DNA of 64,000 nucleotides, from assembly GCA_014529385.2 (NCBI GenBank), contig CM043949.1:108745977-108809976 (forward strand). Reading direction: 5' to 3'. How positions within the stretch are numbered: the stretch's first letter is position 1; every line of letters starts with the position of its first letter. The notes under the pieces are model-generated. The model ran no database searches and was not told the origin of the DNA. It saw nothing but the letters and a program-made list of their open reading frames with translations. Shown here piece after piece: positions 30,370 to 43,399 of this stretch. This stretch comes from Adiantum capillus-veneris (lineage: Eukaryota; Streptophyta; Polypodiopsida; Polypodiales; Pteridaceae). A program made the position numbers and the translations under genes.

Positions 30370-31773
30370 GACTTTATACTTGTTTTCGTACAAATTAGGT
30401 GAAGGGAGTCTCATAATATATGTTGACAAGTATGGACGAGAGTATGCACCAAAAGAGAAAGTGTAAATAGCACGATTGATAGGCTCTGGAGTAATTCCAA
30501 TAGATCCAGTTGCAACTCAAGGCCCAAACCCTACCCCTAGCAAGTCTACAATTCCCTTTGAAGAATTGGAGGATATGACCAGATTTCCATCTAGACAAGC
30601 TAGAGTGGTTGAAATGCCAATTTTCCTTCATATCTAAACCCAAATCCTGAAATGTTTCAATCTTGGTTGCACCACACAGTAACGAGGGAACATGAATTAT
30701 GTAGAGCAGAAGCCCCTATTACAACAGGATCATATGTGACTCCCATAGTATCACCAATGCCCACTTATTCTTACTCTTACCCCAAGGAGAGCAAGGGACC
30801 AAGGATGATGCCAACCATAGCAAGATTGCCCTATATGGAGAGAATCAAGATGAAAAGAAGATTTGCAGCGGAACCACTTGTTGATAGAACCTATAGAGGA
30901 TACGGGTTGGAAGAAGCATTTGATATCATATCAAGACATGAATGAGAACCTCTAAGAGGAGAGGGACGAGGAGATTCCACAGTTAGGCTGGTAGACCATA
31001 GACGTGTTAGACCTTCTCAGGTCTAGAAATGGGTTAACAAGAAATATTCAGGGGAAAGAAACCGTAGAGACCATGTGCAACATTCTTGAGAGTGATCTGA
31101 GCAGAAGAGGGTAGGGAATTTGATACACAATTTGTCGGATTTGGACTCACCTTAGAGGAGGACACCGCCACTTGGTTTGATTCTGTTGAAAGACATGATT
31201 TTGAGACCATCCATCGATGAATTTGTGGAGGAATTCTCTCAAAGAGGGATAGCCCACAATACTATCTCACAAATCCATAAGTTCAAGTAGAAAGAGGGAG
31301 AATTTGTCAGGAAAGGAGTCTTACGGTTGAAAGAATACGTAAAATTCTGCCCGATGGAAGAAGTACCTACTCAATCCACACTCATGTTGATATTTATCCA
31401 GGGACTGAGAAATGCCGACCTTTAAAAGGATTTGCACATGAAGAAAAGCCCCACTTTGAATGAGTTAACCAAAGAGGCTTTATTCCAGGTGGACAATTGT
31501 GCGATCTACAAGAATGGAGATAAAAAAGAAAGAGATAATGACTCATCATATCAACAAAGTGAAACTAAGTCCACAAAATTAGCACAAAGAAGTGAGCCAA
31601 CGGTAAATCAAGAGCAACTCATAGAGAAGGTGCTAAAGAGGATTAGCCCATTTGCTAAGCCACATGCTAAGCAACCAAAATTGTGCACCGTGGAACAGAA
31701 ATGGATGAATCATGTGACTAAAGAGTGCGACTACAATAAGGGTTATGTGAAAGAACAACAATATGCTCCCTAG
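30370..31773 (+). pseudogene. gag: RE-E: Gag capsid remnant
   Basis: Short open pieces in different frames cover the capsid. YVDKYGREYAPKEKV lies near 30420. A Pro/Tyr-rich stretch at 30652-30945 includes RRFAAEPLVDRTYRGYGLEEAFD. PSIDEFVEEFSQRGIAHNTI lies near 31205, then KEYVKFCPMEEVPTQSTLMLIFIQGLRNADL. After LTKEALFQVDNCAIY comes a Lys-rich tail. At least six stops interrupt it. Confidence 0.65.
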
Positions 31774-32831
31774 GCACAGGTCGCACCTCCCCAAGTATCA
31801 CCAATGCCTAGATATACAGTAAGAAATTTTCCAAGACTAGTAGGGGTTGAAAGACCACGACCAGTTTTGGGGCAACAACCACCGCTCCCAGGAGCAAGAC
31901 CAATAGGTTTGAGGTATACACCCACTATAGAAGAATTTTAGGAACAAGCCTTAGTGCCTATACCTGTATATTATGAGGAGCCAAGTGGACCTATGGCTTG
32001 TCCTGCATATTACCCACTAGAAGAGCTAAGAGCACCAGAACCATGGAGCATGATCAGCCATGTTGGACCATCAACATCGGCACATGTTGTAGGAGAAAGT
32101 AGATATAGTTTGGATGAGAGAACATTGTTGTTCATAGCCAATGGAGGCTTAGGTGGATTGAAGCCTGCTTACCAATAGAGGGGAGTCTAGGAGCACCACA
32201 ACAACCGTTGGGACCATGCTATAAGTGTACGGGTGACCACCTCATGAAAGAGTGTCCTCATACGGAAATTGTCCAAGAATGCATATTGTCCAGACTGTGG
32301 CATCAATCATTTGATCACCAATAAAACAACTTTGAACATCTTGGAGGCAATTCCTTCAACTAGTGGTTCAGAAAATGAAACAGTAATACCTATACAGGTT
32401 ATCATAGGAGCACAAGCTCAAAAAGAGAAAGAAGAACCCATAATTGAAGAACCAAGACTGAAAGCACTTAGCATAAATGAAAAAGCCAAAGAAACACATG
32501 GAAGGCTAGAAAAGCACGGGTGGAAGCTAGGAAAGAAAGAGAACAGACGACCCTAGTGGGAGAATTAAAACAAACCAAAGACAGATTGAAAAGACTTGAG
32601 AGTCCAACTGTTCAGAAACTAGAAACTCTAGAAGTCATAGAGCCTGAGAAGAAAAGGGAACCAAAAAGTGAGGGATCGGGAGGATCTGTATTAGTCAAAA
32701 AAGTAAACAAACATCTAGACGCTCTCTTGAAGGCCTATGAATCAAGGCTTCAAATCAACCAAACAAAAGAACAAAGATGGATGGTGTACTTCTATGCAGA
32801 GCTAGAAAAACAAAGACTGGAAATGTGTTAA
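31774..32831 (+). pseudogene. gag: RE-E: nucleocapsid region with zinc knuckles
   Basis: 32217-32255 encodes CYKCTGDHLMKEC, the CX2CX3HX4C spacing of RE-A. At 32287 CPDCGINHLITN follows, equivalent to the fourth RE-A knuckle but without its last Cys. Before them a Pro-rich stretch ends in GGLGGLKPAYQ, matching KPVYQ in RE-A. After them comes a Lys/Glu-rich, probably helical region to 32831. Confidence 0.7.
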
Positions 32832-33890
32832 AAGATGATCCAAACAGCCCAAGCCTTGCTAGAGCCAATGATAAGAAAACCTGAGGAGTGGGTAGAACTT
32901 CCAGTATCAATACCAAGAACCTCTCCAACACATGAATATGAAAGGACAATTGTTAGTCCAAAATCTGAATTGGAACCAGAGAAATCGATTGAAAGACCTG
33001 GGATAGTGATGAACACTACAAATCTGGAGTCTGAAGGTTTTAAATGTATCATATCGGAAATGTATAAAGGGGACAATGGCTTGAATGAGCTTTGGAAGCA
33101 GATAAGAGAAGCCAATGAGGCCAATGAATTGAGCCAAAGGGTTAACCAAACCAGTATGGGAAGAGATGTCTTTCTTCCTCCTATTGAATAATTTGAGGCG
33201 GGACCCCAAGCAAACCTGGAGATGCACTCGTATTGGGGGGACAAGGGATTTGTGAGATCTTTGGATAGTAAACCTATCTGAAAACTTTACCCTCTTATAT
33301 GGGAGAATATGAAGCAAAGTCGGATGTGAAAGCTATACCATCACAGAGACTCTCCGCAAGGAAGGTGATGGACTCCCAAGGGTTGATAACCATATGTCTA
33401 CTTTAGTGGCTTGTCCCATTACTCTTGCTGAACTTATCTGAATAAGACCTCACAGGTGGACTACAATAGGAAAATTCCTAGAAAAAATTGGGGTAAAGGA
33501 TCCGACTTCACGAATGGAGGAAGGAATCCGAGTGTTAGAGAAGCCTCAACTAAACATGCAACTAGTACCCTTAAACAAGGTAGAAGAATTCTATAAATGG
33601 GAAGATGGAAATACCACGCTTCCAGTTGAATTATAAGGTGTCACCACCATGGAAATTCTTGACAGTGGAGCTGGTGTAACCATTGAAACCAAGGATGTAT
33701 GGAAGAAATGGGGAAAACCAGCTTTGAGAACCACCAAAATGAAGTTTCAACTTGCAGATGGTTATATGGAGAGACCCATAAGGCTCCTAAAAAAGGTAGT
33801 TGTTACCTCTTGCGGCATACCTTTGCAATAATGGATTTTGGCAAGAAGAATAACTATGAAATAATACTTGGATGACCATTCATGTGATAA
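32832..33890 (+). pseudogene. pol: RE-E: linker and PR1
   Basis: 32835-33191 is a hydrophilic linker. PR1 starts near 33649: MEILDSGAGVTIETKDVWKKWGKPAL with canonical D-S-G, then LADGYMERPIRLLKKVVV, a frameshift, MDFGKKNNYEIILG, and a TGA at the Arg of LGR. RE-A has a TGA at the same codon. This copy shows that the family's PR1 once had D-S-G, unlike RE-A and RE-B. Confidence 0.75.
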
Positions 33891-34949
33891 TTAAAGATGG
33901 TCGAAGATTGGGGCTATACTCATATATACCTCAGACATATGGAAACCACGACAAGAATAAACCTTAAGGACCATAGTTACAAAGAAAGATGTGGATCAAA
34001 CCCCGGTAGAGGGAATTTTATTCTGCCACATTAGTAGGATCTGAGCTTCTAGCTTGGCTAGGTAAACCAAAGGAGTTATGGATGTGTGGAGCACCCAATT
34101 GTGGAAGGTTAAAGCGGGAAGAATGTATTCTAGAAAGAGTTATCGAGGATAAGGAATACATTTCGGAACCTTTCCCATAGGAGGCCCTAGAACCTGTAGA
34201 ATAGATGCATATTCTAGCAACATTAGATATGTGTGCTACTACAGAGGAACCGATGACTAAGTTTTGTGACAAGGATGGTTATGATGTGGTTCCATACTAC
34301 ATGGTTGATTTTATAGACAATGATGATGGTGAATGAATCTCAGGACAACCAAGAAAAATTAAACACAAGGAAGAGGTGAATGGGGAATTGTTCTATGATT
34401 CTCCATCTAAAGCATCTTAAATGAGATGATGATGTATATAATGAATGCTCTGACAACCCCATTGAGCAAGAGAAAATGACATCGAACGTGAGGTTTTATG
34501 ATTTCTCAACTCAAAAACCTAAACGTCAAGCACACTACAAGAAAAAGAAGGTGACACACAAAGCAAACCAATGCCTAAAATGAGAAACAAAACATAATTT
34601 TTATCTTCGGTGAAAGCCGAAGACTACATTAGAAACAAAATTTCTTGCCAAGTCTCTCAAGATCAAGACTCTAGGACATGAGGAAAGCTAGAGATGTGAG
34701 AAAACAAACTCAAAAGTTGAAAACGGACACTAAAAAATAAAAAACAGAAATAGGACCGAACAAAATAGGAGTACCAAAATGGACCAATGTTGACCGCAAA
34801 AAGAAGTATCAAGAGCTCAAGAAAACTCTAAGGGAAGTATGGACAACTGAACCAAAAAGTGGAGGAGATGAAAAATACAAAAGTGACAACCATATGAGTG
34901 TACCCTCCCACTACAGGAAATTCACTATTCAAGATAGGAAGATAGTATT
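33891..34949 (+). pseudogene. RE-E: PR1-RT linker, heavily decayed
   Basis: Only short fragments are readable in several frames, including Asp/Glu-rich pieces. This is the equivalent of the long acidic/basic linker at 4165-5619 in RE-A. No separate gene is supported. Confidence 0.5.
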
Positions 34950-35770
34950 GACACAACCCAGACAAGAACGAAGGGAGAAGGAGTCATATGACGGACCAGA
35001 GATGCAAGGAAGATAGACCTAGCAGGACCTAGGGAGGAACCGCAACCAGTCTATATAGCAACCGATCTGAGTCAAGAAGAGGAAGAGGAGCTCGTAAGCC
35101 TTCTTTGAGAATATAAGGACGTGTTTGCATGGTCTTATAAGGACTTAAAGGGAGTGGATCCTACAATATGCTATCATACTATCCCCTTAAAACTTGATGT
35201 GAAGCCTAGCAAACAAAGGCCATACACACACAATGACACCTTTGCTAAGAGTATCAAGGAAGAAATGATAAGCTAAAGGATGAAGAGTTCATCTATGAGA
35301 TAGAACACATCGACTGGGTATCTCCAATCGCTGTGGTACCAAAAAGAATGGTAAACTTTGAGTGTGTGTCAATCTCAAAAAGGTTAATGCAGCCATGATA
35401 AGGGATAATTATTCCCTATTGATCATGGATCATGTCCTTGGATGAGTGGCAGGCAAGTGTGCATATTCCTTCTTGGATGGATTCTCTGGCTAAAACCAAC
35501 TTGCAATTGCACTTGAGGACCAATATAAAATGGCATTTCCATAGAATGGGACATATTTGCATATTGAGTCATGCCATTTGGTTTGATGAATGCACTGATG
35601 GCACATGCTTTCAAAGAATACTTGAGAATCTTCCTGGAAATCTATATGGATGACCTATGTGTACACTCCCTACAGAGAGAGGAACATACAAAACACCTCA
35701 AGAAAGTATTTGAGAAGTGCAGGATGTATAGAATCTGTATAGTGTTTTATGGGACACAATCATTATTATA
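34950..35770 (+). pseudogene. pol: RE-E: reverse transcriptase
   Basis: The region reads YKDVFAWSYKDLKGVDP near 35110 and NLKKVNAA near 35370. It then has MPFGLMNA, AFKEYLRIFLEIYMDDLCVHS with the catalytic YMDD near 35645, and HLKKVFEKCRMYRI. The part of RT after that, up to the YYKRF box at 35760, is deleted. Several stops (for example TGA at 35107) are present. Confidence 0.8.
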
Positions 35771-36441
35771 AGAGGTTCATACACATGTGTGCAATCATTG
35801 CCCAACCTCTGTATAGACGTATAGTGATATTTGAATGGATGAATGAGTGCGAGGAATCATTTAAGAAATTAAAAGATGCTCTCATATCTGCTCCAATGTT
35901 AAAAGCACCCGACTGGGAAAATATCTTTCACATTCATATTGATGCGTCTGATTTTGATATAGGATGTATTTTGGCTCAACCAGGAGACGGAACTATGAAT
36001 TTCCCAGTCTGCTATGCTAGCCGACAACTCAATAGTGCTAAAAAGAACTACACCACCACCAAAAGAGAGGGGCTTGGAATGATTTATGATGTTAAGAAAT
36101 TTTGGCATTATCTCCTTGCAAATAAGTTTGTGTTTTTCACGGACCATCAAGCCCTCTTATACCTTGTCAACAAACCTTGCAATACAGGGAGAATCGTAAG
36201 ATGGTTCATCATATTGCTTGAGTTTGACTTTACTATAGTGGTTAAAAAGAGGAAGATGCATCTTCAAGTAGATCACCTTTCTAGATTGCCAAATGGAGAA
36301 GCTCCAGAGGGAGTAGACGATGATCTCCCAGATGCATATCTCTTCAAAGTAGAAATGGTATTTAAGTGGTTCCAAGAGATAGTAAGCCTACTATCACACG
36401 GTGAAGAACTCGACAAGACTGGCCAAGACCATAAACTATGA
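35749..36441 (+). pseudogene. pol: RE-E: RNase H
   Basis: Long open segment. YYKRFIHMCAIIAQPLY begins it, then HIHIDASDFDIGCIL (Asp), TTTKREGLGMIYDVKKF (Glu), FFTDHQALLYLVNKPC (Asp) and QVDHLSRLPNGEAPEGVDDDLPDAYLF (Asp). It is very close in motif sequence to RE-A, which ties the two elements to one lineage. Confidence 0.88.
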
Positions 36442-36559
36442 ACAATTCAACAAGCTAAGAAAATTTAGTTGATTGGCGGACGGTTATATCATCTAGGCTT
36501 CGACGATATCCAACGAGTGTGCATAAATCATGAGGAATACGATGCTTACTTGTTGGAAG

Positions 36560-37471
36560 CACATAATCAAGAAAGTTAACATTTCATTGCTCATCCACAA
36601 AAACTTTTCAACGCTTGAGACAATTGGGAGTGCATTGGCCAACTATGTGTTTTGATGATCATGATTATATAACTAGTTGTGCAAAATGCAAATCAAACCC
36701 ACCAATAGAACATGCGACACTATTTCAAATAATAGTTACACCACAATGAGTCAATACATAGTTGACTTCTCGGAAAAGAAAATAATTCTTGAAAATACCA
36801 CCATAGCACGAAAGAGGGTGATAGAAATAGAAGCTCGTGACTTCACTTTGATTGAAAACCAGCTTTATAAACAAGGAAAGGATAACCAGCTTAGGCTATG
36901 CACAACGGAAAGCATGTACCTTCCAATCCTTGAGCAAGCACATGAAGGAATAATTGGAGGCCATTTCTCAGGGGAAAAGACAACAAAAATTGACCTGACC
37001 ACTGGAATATGGTGGCCAACATTACGTATGGACGTGGAAAAATATACAAGACAATGTGACTCTTGTCAATGCACCAAAGTGCCAATAAAAGGGGATGAGA
37101 TGCCCTTACGACCAATGATGGAAGCTAGAGCTTTTGCTAAGTGGGGAATAGACTTTGTGGGACCAATTTCACCCCTTGCTCACAAAACACATGCCCAATA
37201 TATCATTGTAGCCATGGATTATCTCACTAAATGGGTCGAAGCTAAAGCTATGCAAAAAGTTGATGCCAGGACTATTGCACAATTTCTATATGAAAATGTT
37301 TTTGTTAGATATGGTCTATCTATAGAAATTGTCAGTGATCGGGGCACAAATTTTATAAATGAATTAATTGAAAATTTTCTTGATGAGTTCATGGTAGTTC
37401 AAAAAAAGTCTGCTCCGTACCACCCACTTGCTAATAGACAGGTAGCAGCTACAATAAGACTCTATGTATAG
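36560..37471 (+). pseudogene. pol: RE-E: integrase
   Basis: HEGIIGGHFSGEKT with DSCQCTK gives the zinc finger, WGIDFVGPISPLAHKT the first Asp and VSDRGTNFINELI the second. The third site reads ANRQVAATI where RE-A has ANGQAEST, so the catalytic Glu is Ala. The frame ends at TAG 37469. Confidence 0.85.
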
Positions 37472-38245
37472 TCTTAACCAAAATAGTCTCAAAATCAAGA
37501 ACGGATTGGGATCAAAAGTTACATTCGACACTGTGGACTTATAGAAAGGCTTATAAAACCTCAATTGGAACAACACTGTACAACATGGTATTTGGTCTTA
37601 ACACTATTTTGCATATGGAATTCCTAATCCCAACACTAAGAGTAGCCAAACAACTAGAGTCGACATGCCATGAAATGTCTTCATGATGAATAGATGACCT
37701 TGAAAGGCTAGATGAGCTTTGCTTAAAAGCAGTAGCTTCCATCTACGTGCAAAAACAAAGGCAAAAAGAGTTTTTTTGATAAGCATGTACGATAAAAAAA
37801 AATCAAAATAGGTGATTATGTCTTGATTTACACTTTAAAACAACATGCTAAGAAGCAAGGAATGGGACCATTTGTGATCAAAGACTTATCACCAACTAGC
37901 ACCGTTAAACTTGCTATATTATATGGTGACAAAATTCCCAACTGAATTAGTGGATGTTGGCTAAAAAAAATTAACCTACCACTAACCCTCAGTATGATTC
38001 TGAAAATCCACAAGGAAAAGAAAAGGACCCAAGAAAAATAGCAGATTGTTGCAGAAGCACAAGCAGAGGCCTAGGAACGAATAGCAAAACAGAGGCTTCT
38101 TTGACAACAACTAAAGTATGGGCCTCCCTTGAAGATTAATGACATTAAAGTAATAGACTTTGAAATTGAGAACAAGGAGGATCCCGCAATTGCTATCAAA
38201 CTAGTACACAATCAAGTGGAGGTGATGACAATGCTTGATTCAGGT
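37472..38245 (+). pseudogene. pol: RE-E: integrase end, charged linker and start of PR2
   Basis: Broken frames cover the integrase C-terminus. Near 38000-38110 the linker QEK..IVAEAQAEA.ERIAKQR matches that of RE-A and RE-B. INDIKVIDFEIENKEDPAIAIKLVHNQVEVMTMLDSG follows, where D-S-G (38237-38245) is the PR2 active site. RE-F is inserted at the next base. Confidence 0.75.
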
Positions 38246-39889
38246 TGTAAGATCCCCACCCCGCCGACACCAAAAAACGGGATGGGATCCTAGGCCTAAT
38301 AAAAACCAAAGTCTCTAACAAGAAGGATCCAGGGAATATACCTTTACCATTGACAATGTCTTGGGTTTATATCCCTAGAAGGAGACCTATGCCTGTCTCG
38401 CAGTGGAAATGGGATAACTTTTTTGAAATTTCTAAAACTATTTTGGCCCTATAACTTCCATTAATTGGACTAAGGTCTCCTTAACCAACACTTCCCCCCC
38501 CTAACATATGTAAGGGCACAACCGTTGGTGGACTCCTCTTCCAAGTGGAGAAGTTTTCTAGACGTTTTTAGTGCACGGGAATGAATAGTTACCTCAGTAA
38601 TCAGGTCCACCCGTCCATGATTGACAACCTTAGTCAATCCCCACTTACCACCCCGCACTCACACATGATACTTTGTTATTTAATTACTACCATGTTTTTA
38701 CCACAATTAAAATAATGATTCCATTTATCCTTCATAACAGAATTTCATTAAAACAGCCCTTGAAAGCAGTATTGAAAAAAATCTTTTAGCAGACATCTTT
38801 AGACTTAAGACAAGGTACTGTCAATCTGAAGTAACTCTGACCAGTATTGGATTATCTCAAGATCACCTATACATGGGTGAAAAATGGCACCCATTCCTTA
38901 TTTATAAAAACCGGGGTGGAAAAAGTCATCACCCAAAATCCGGGCATCCATACGCCAACCGGTTGCCCATACAACCAGGCGGTTCCTCTAGGATAAAAAC
39001 GATATCCTAAGTAGTATCTACAAACATAGACAAGCACAGGATAAAGACTCCATGTGAATGGAGGTAACCGACTCATCCATGGTTGACTCGCCATCATTAC
39101 TCATCACCTGGAGTAAAATATTCCAAGGAATCAGAGATGTCTTGAGACAAGCTGTCTTAAGGATGATCAAACATTCTTTCCTAGGTCAACCAGTCTTAGA
39201 CCAAACAGTTCTTTCCTATTTACAAACGATGCTCGTTGGTTCCTTGGAAGTTACCTTCTGTTTTTCAGCTAGTTATTCCTTTTTGGTTCTTACGTATGCA
39301 ATGTTAATTTATAAAAGAACTTTAAGCTATTTAAAAACTTAAGTGAATAAATGGAAACCCACCTGAGACTGATCAACCATCTACTGCTGCTGCACTGGCG
39401 CCTGAAGACTCTCCTCTGTAGGCCTATGACTAGGCCCAGCCTCATGGTCATGCGACACCCTAGTCCTTTTGTGCGTTGTATCTTCCTCATCGGACCAAGG
39501 ATTTCTTCGGGTCCTTTTCAAAGCCATAGTGGTAGCCTTTATAAAAGGATACTTAATCAATTAGAGAATTAAATGAATAATCTCTCTTATTCCTTTTATC
39601 CAAAAATAGAGATTTTTGGACTAAGTAAGTATCTTTGATAAATATCTGGGTGAGATAATTTTCTCCTAAGCTTCCTAATAGTGTTAATGTTCTCCCATAA
39701 TTATCTTATAATTATCGGGGCTATTTTACTAAATTCCTTATTTAATTTCTATTCAAAAATATCCTAATTCTGCTTTAGTTATCTATGAATTACTTATCTG
39801 CTAGTGGGATATTTATCCTACTAGTGGATTTTGATGTATTATAACTCTAGTAATTATCTTGCTAACTTATAAATTGATTTATAAATTTT

Positions 39890-41100
39890 CCTTCTCAATT
39901 TATAATCTAAATCAGACAATATTAGCTAAGATAACTAGCTAAACTGATTATTTGGGATTAAGATAATTGTCAAGACTTCTTAAGGCTATTTTCTATCTTT
40001 GGTAATTACCATGTAATTATATAAATTAATCTGCTAATTTATCTTCTCAATTTATAGACAAAATCAAGCAATATTAGCTAAGATAATTAGCTAAACTAAT
40101 TATCTGTGCATGAACTATTTATCTCGAGTTTCTAATAGTAATTTCTATCTTTGATAATTATTATATAATTATCTAAGTAATTAAACTAATTTCCCCCTTT
40201 AAATTTTGCTAAAAATAGATAATTTTGACATATTTAATTAGATAAATTAATTTCCTATATATACCCTAATTATTTTGGCTTCCGAACATGATTCCTATCT
40301 TTGATAATTACTGTGTAATTATCTAAGTAGTTTTTTAATTTCTCTCTTTAATTTATGGCTAGAATTAGTCTAATCTGACTTAGATAAATAATTATATTAT
40401 TTTTCTAACCTCAAGATAAGTATCACGGCCTTTTTAACATGTAAAATAACTCTGTTAAATAGCACATAATTGTTTAACAGGTTTTCTAATTTTCCCCTTT
40501 AATTTATGACTAAAATTAGTCTAATTTGACATAGATAAATAGCTATATTATTTTTCTAACCTCAAGAGCATGTAAACTAACTCTGATAAATAGCACATAA
40601 TTATCTAACATGTTTTTATAATTTCTCCCTTTAATTTATGGCTAAACTTAGTGTAATCTGACTTAGATAAATAGCTATATTATTTTTCTAGCCTCAAGAT
40701 AATTATCACAAATTCTTTAACATATAGCCTAACTTTGATAAATAACACATAATTATCTAACATGTTTTTTTAATTTTCCCCTTTAATTTATGACTAAAAT
40801 TAGTGTAATCTGATTTAGATAAATAATTATATTATTTTTTTAACCTCAAGATAATTATAACGGCTTTTTTAACATGTAAACTAACTCTACTAAATAGCAC
40901 ATAATTATCTAGCATGTTTTTTTAGTTTCCCTCTTTAATTTATGGCTAAAATTAGTCTAATCTGACTTAGATAAATAGATATATTATTTTTTAACATCAA
41001 AATAATTATCAAAGCTTTTTCAACATGTAATCTAACTTGATAAATAGCACATAGTTATCTAACATGTTTTTCTAATTTTCTCCTTTAATTTATGGTTAAA
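39890..41100. repeat. Tandem array of about 150-bp AT-rich units in RE-F
   Basis: Units begin CCTTTAATTTATGRCTAAAATTAG at about 40350, 40500, 40633, 40783, 40936 and 41089, with more diverged units back to 39890. Each holds ATAAATAGCACATAATTATCTAACATG. Spacing is 150, 133, 150, 153 and 153 bases. Confidence 0.8.
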
Positions 41101-41713
41101 AACAATTAATTTTAGCTTCATTAAATACTTAGATTAATTATTTGCTAATGAATAATTTACCCCACATTCCTAACAATATTTTCTAACTATGATAATTAAT
41201 TAAGAATTTTTGAGCTGATAAAATAGATTTTCCATGAGTTTTTTGATTAAAAACAACTAATTTATGTCTAATTAATTATAAAAACTAATAATAAAATTAA
41301 GAGATAATTAACTAGCATCTTGGTAGTTTAATACAACTCTAATAATTATCTTATACTAATTTAAGTTTAATTAGTATAATTACCATTAATTTAGATTAAT
41401 TTCAGTCCTAATATGGCTTAATAATTAATTAGATTAATATCTCTAATCTTAATCTAAGTAATCAACAGAGTATTAAAAATTCAACGAGTAATTTAGAGTG
41501 TAAGTAAGTTTAATCTTCTTAATTAATTGAATTAATTAAGAAAATATAGGTAAATTAGCATAATTTTGCTAGTTAAAATTGGGATTAAGCTAACTACCGT
41601 GGAATAATCAACTAGAGTTTTTTCTCTCTAGTGATTTTTTAGTAGAGTTCTCCCTAGGTAAGAGAGAAATGGCCAGGACTCTGAGTCTAAACTTTTTTGT
41701 GAAGAGGGGGGCC

Positions 41714-41721
41714 TATTTATA
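41714..41721 (-). promoter_or_regulatory. TATAAATA box in RE-F
   Basis: The minus strand reads CCTATAAATAGGCCCCCC, a strong plant TATA context, followed by CTCTTCAC. It suggests that RE-F is an LTR transcribed leftward. Confidence 0.55.
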
Positions 41722-42214
41722 GGTTTTTAGGGCTCCTGAGCTGCTTCTGGCAGTTACTTACACCTCAAGCCATCCCCCAACCTTCCCCTAGCACCACCTG
41801 CTGCTAATTCCAGCCTAGGCAAGTTCATCAATGTCCCACACAACCCCCCAAATACATAAAATCGATTTTTTGCTGTTTTTTTGACCTTTTCATGATTAAT
41901 TTTGAAAATATATGCAATTATCTGTAAATATCTAGGGACTTTAGGATAACAGTCTTTTGCAATAATGATACTAAAACCTTACAATTTATTATTATTAGAT
42001 TAATTCATAGTGTAAACTTCCAGGGACCATAACTATGCAAGTTTTTATCGGAATTCAGCTCTAACAATTTCTAACCATAGTAAAGTCATGATTACGGTTC
42101 CAAAAATACCAAAGTTTCCACGGTTGGACAATTCTACATTGTTTTCTTAACAAACAAATTAATTTGATTATGCTTTGTACAATTTCTAAGGTTTCAGAAG
42201 CTCGAAACCTTACA

Positions 42215-43256
42215 CAGGTGCTCAAGGTAACCCGATCTCCTACATTCTTTACAAGCAACTCCAACTCGACAATCAATTAGAGCCAACACAACAAAATCTC
42301 CACAGCTATTCAAAGCACTCAATCAAGGTAATGGGTTGGAAAGTGCTCCTGGTAAAGATTAACCAATGTGTCTATCCGCATTAATTTTATGTGGTAGAAG
42401 ATAAGTCCACACAACACCCTTTATTGCTCGAGCAAACTTGACAGAGAAGGTATAATGTACAACTTGATTGAAGCTACAATATAGTCAACATCCAATCTGC
42501 TTCAAGAAAACAACAAGTTCTTTTTTCTATTGTAGCTACAGAAAAACCATCAGTAATGCACTCGACAGATAAAGGTAAGAAACCCTTACAAACAACCATT
42601 GTCCAACAATGTATTCCAAAGAGACCAACAACACAAGCAAAGCAAGTCATTATAGCAAGTACTCTTCCCCAGGACAAGATTTCAATGGGTAAGAAATAAT
42701 TAGTGGGAATTCACAACAGCGTACCATGGAGACCCACCTACTCTGCCTACCAAAGCTACCAAGCAGATATGGATTAGAAAGGATCAAGTCGCAAGGTTTC
42801 AACAAAGTCGATTCAAAGATATATCTCGACCAAACTCCACTACAACCCGCAAGCTGAAACCAAAGTTTCTCCTTAAGAAAATATGGGTACTAAAGCAATT
42901 ACTTATGGCCCAAAGTAAGCTTGCACAAATCTAGATTCCAAAACAACAACCCAAGGAACTCCATTCAGTACTGCTTTGAAAAGACAACCACAAGCATGTC
43001 CCAGTCCACGACCATACGCAAAGTTCAAAAAATTGGGTTCCCAAGAATGGCTGTCCAATTCCGATTTGGATACCTAAACGACGGACAACCACAACTATAG
43101 AGGTGACTCACAACCAAATGTTTTCACCAGCTCCGTTGTCTATCAAAGACATAGTAAACAAAGTGGAGAGATTATTGTTTCACCGCTCTCACCACAGTCA
43201 TACTTTCATAGGAAACTTCAACATCGAATGCCAATAAGCATCATGCTTATACCTTC
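42215..43256 (+). pseudogene. RE-E: rest of PR2 and WxPK region
   Basis: Skipping RE-F, the frame continues G-A-Q-G-N-P-I-S-Y-I-L-Y-K-Q-L, then a middle part, FYVVEDKSTQHPLLLEQT and a TGA. From FYVV to this stop the spacing equals RE-A from DFLV to its TGA, and eight residues later an Asp and a second TGA stand where RE-A has D-W. Downstream, C-I-P-K (42610), I-W-V-L-K (42881), stop-I-P-K (42932), N-W-V-P-K (43032) and I-W-I-P-K (near 43060) show the ORF3 repeats, in three different frames because of indels. Confidence 0.7.
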
Positions 43257-43399
43257 TTCATGCACAACATTAATTTTTCCATGCATTGCCTGAGTATGCA
43301 TATAGAGCCACATTAAATGGCCAGCATTAGCACATTGTTGATTCCTATGCACATCACATACCCTTGGGCAATACACCGTCGTCAATGAGGACTTCAACT

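Larger units (their letters stand above)
38246..42214. mobile_element. RE-F: 3969-bp TG...CA insertion, probable giant solo LTR
   Basis: It starts TGTAAGATCC and ends CCTTACA, and is flanked by CAGGT on both sides (38241-38245 and 42215-42219). The host frame is restored exactly when it is skipped. No direct repeat of its ends, no primer site and no retrotransposon coding motif were found inside, so a single LTR left by recombination is the simplest reading. A TATAAATA box lies on the minus strand about 490 bases from the right end. Most of the middle is AT-rich with a tandem array. A non-autonomous element with unusual ends is the alternative. Confidence 0.75.

Noticed and set aside
39890-41100. 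CRISPR-like array of regular repeats in RE-F
   Set aside because: Units are about 150 bp, degenerate along their whole length with no unique spacers, and lie in a plant LTR.
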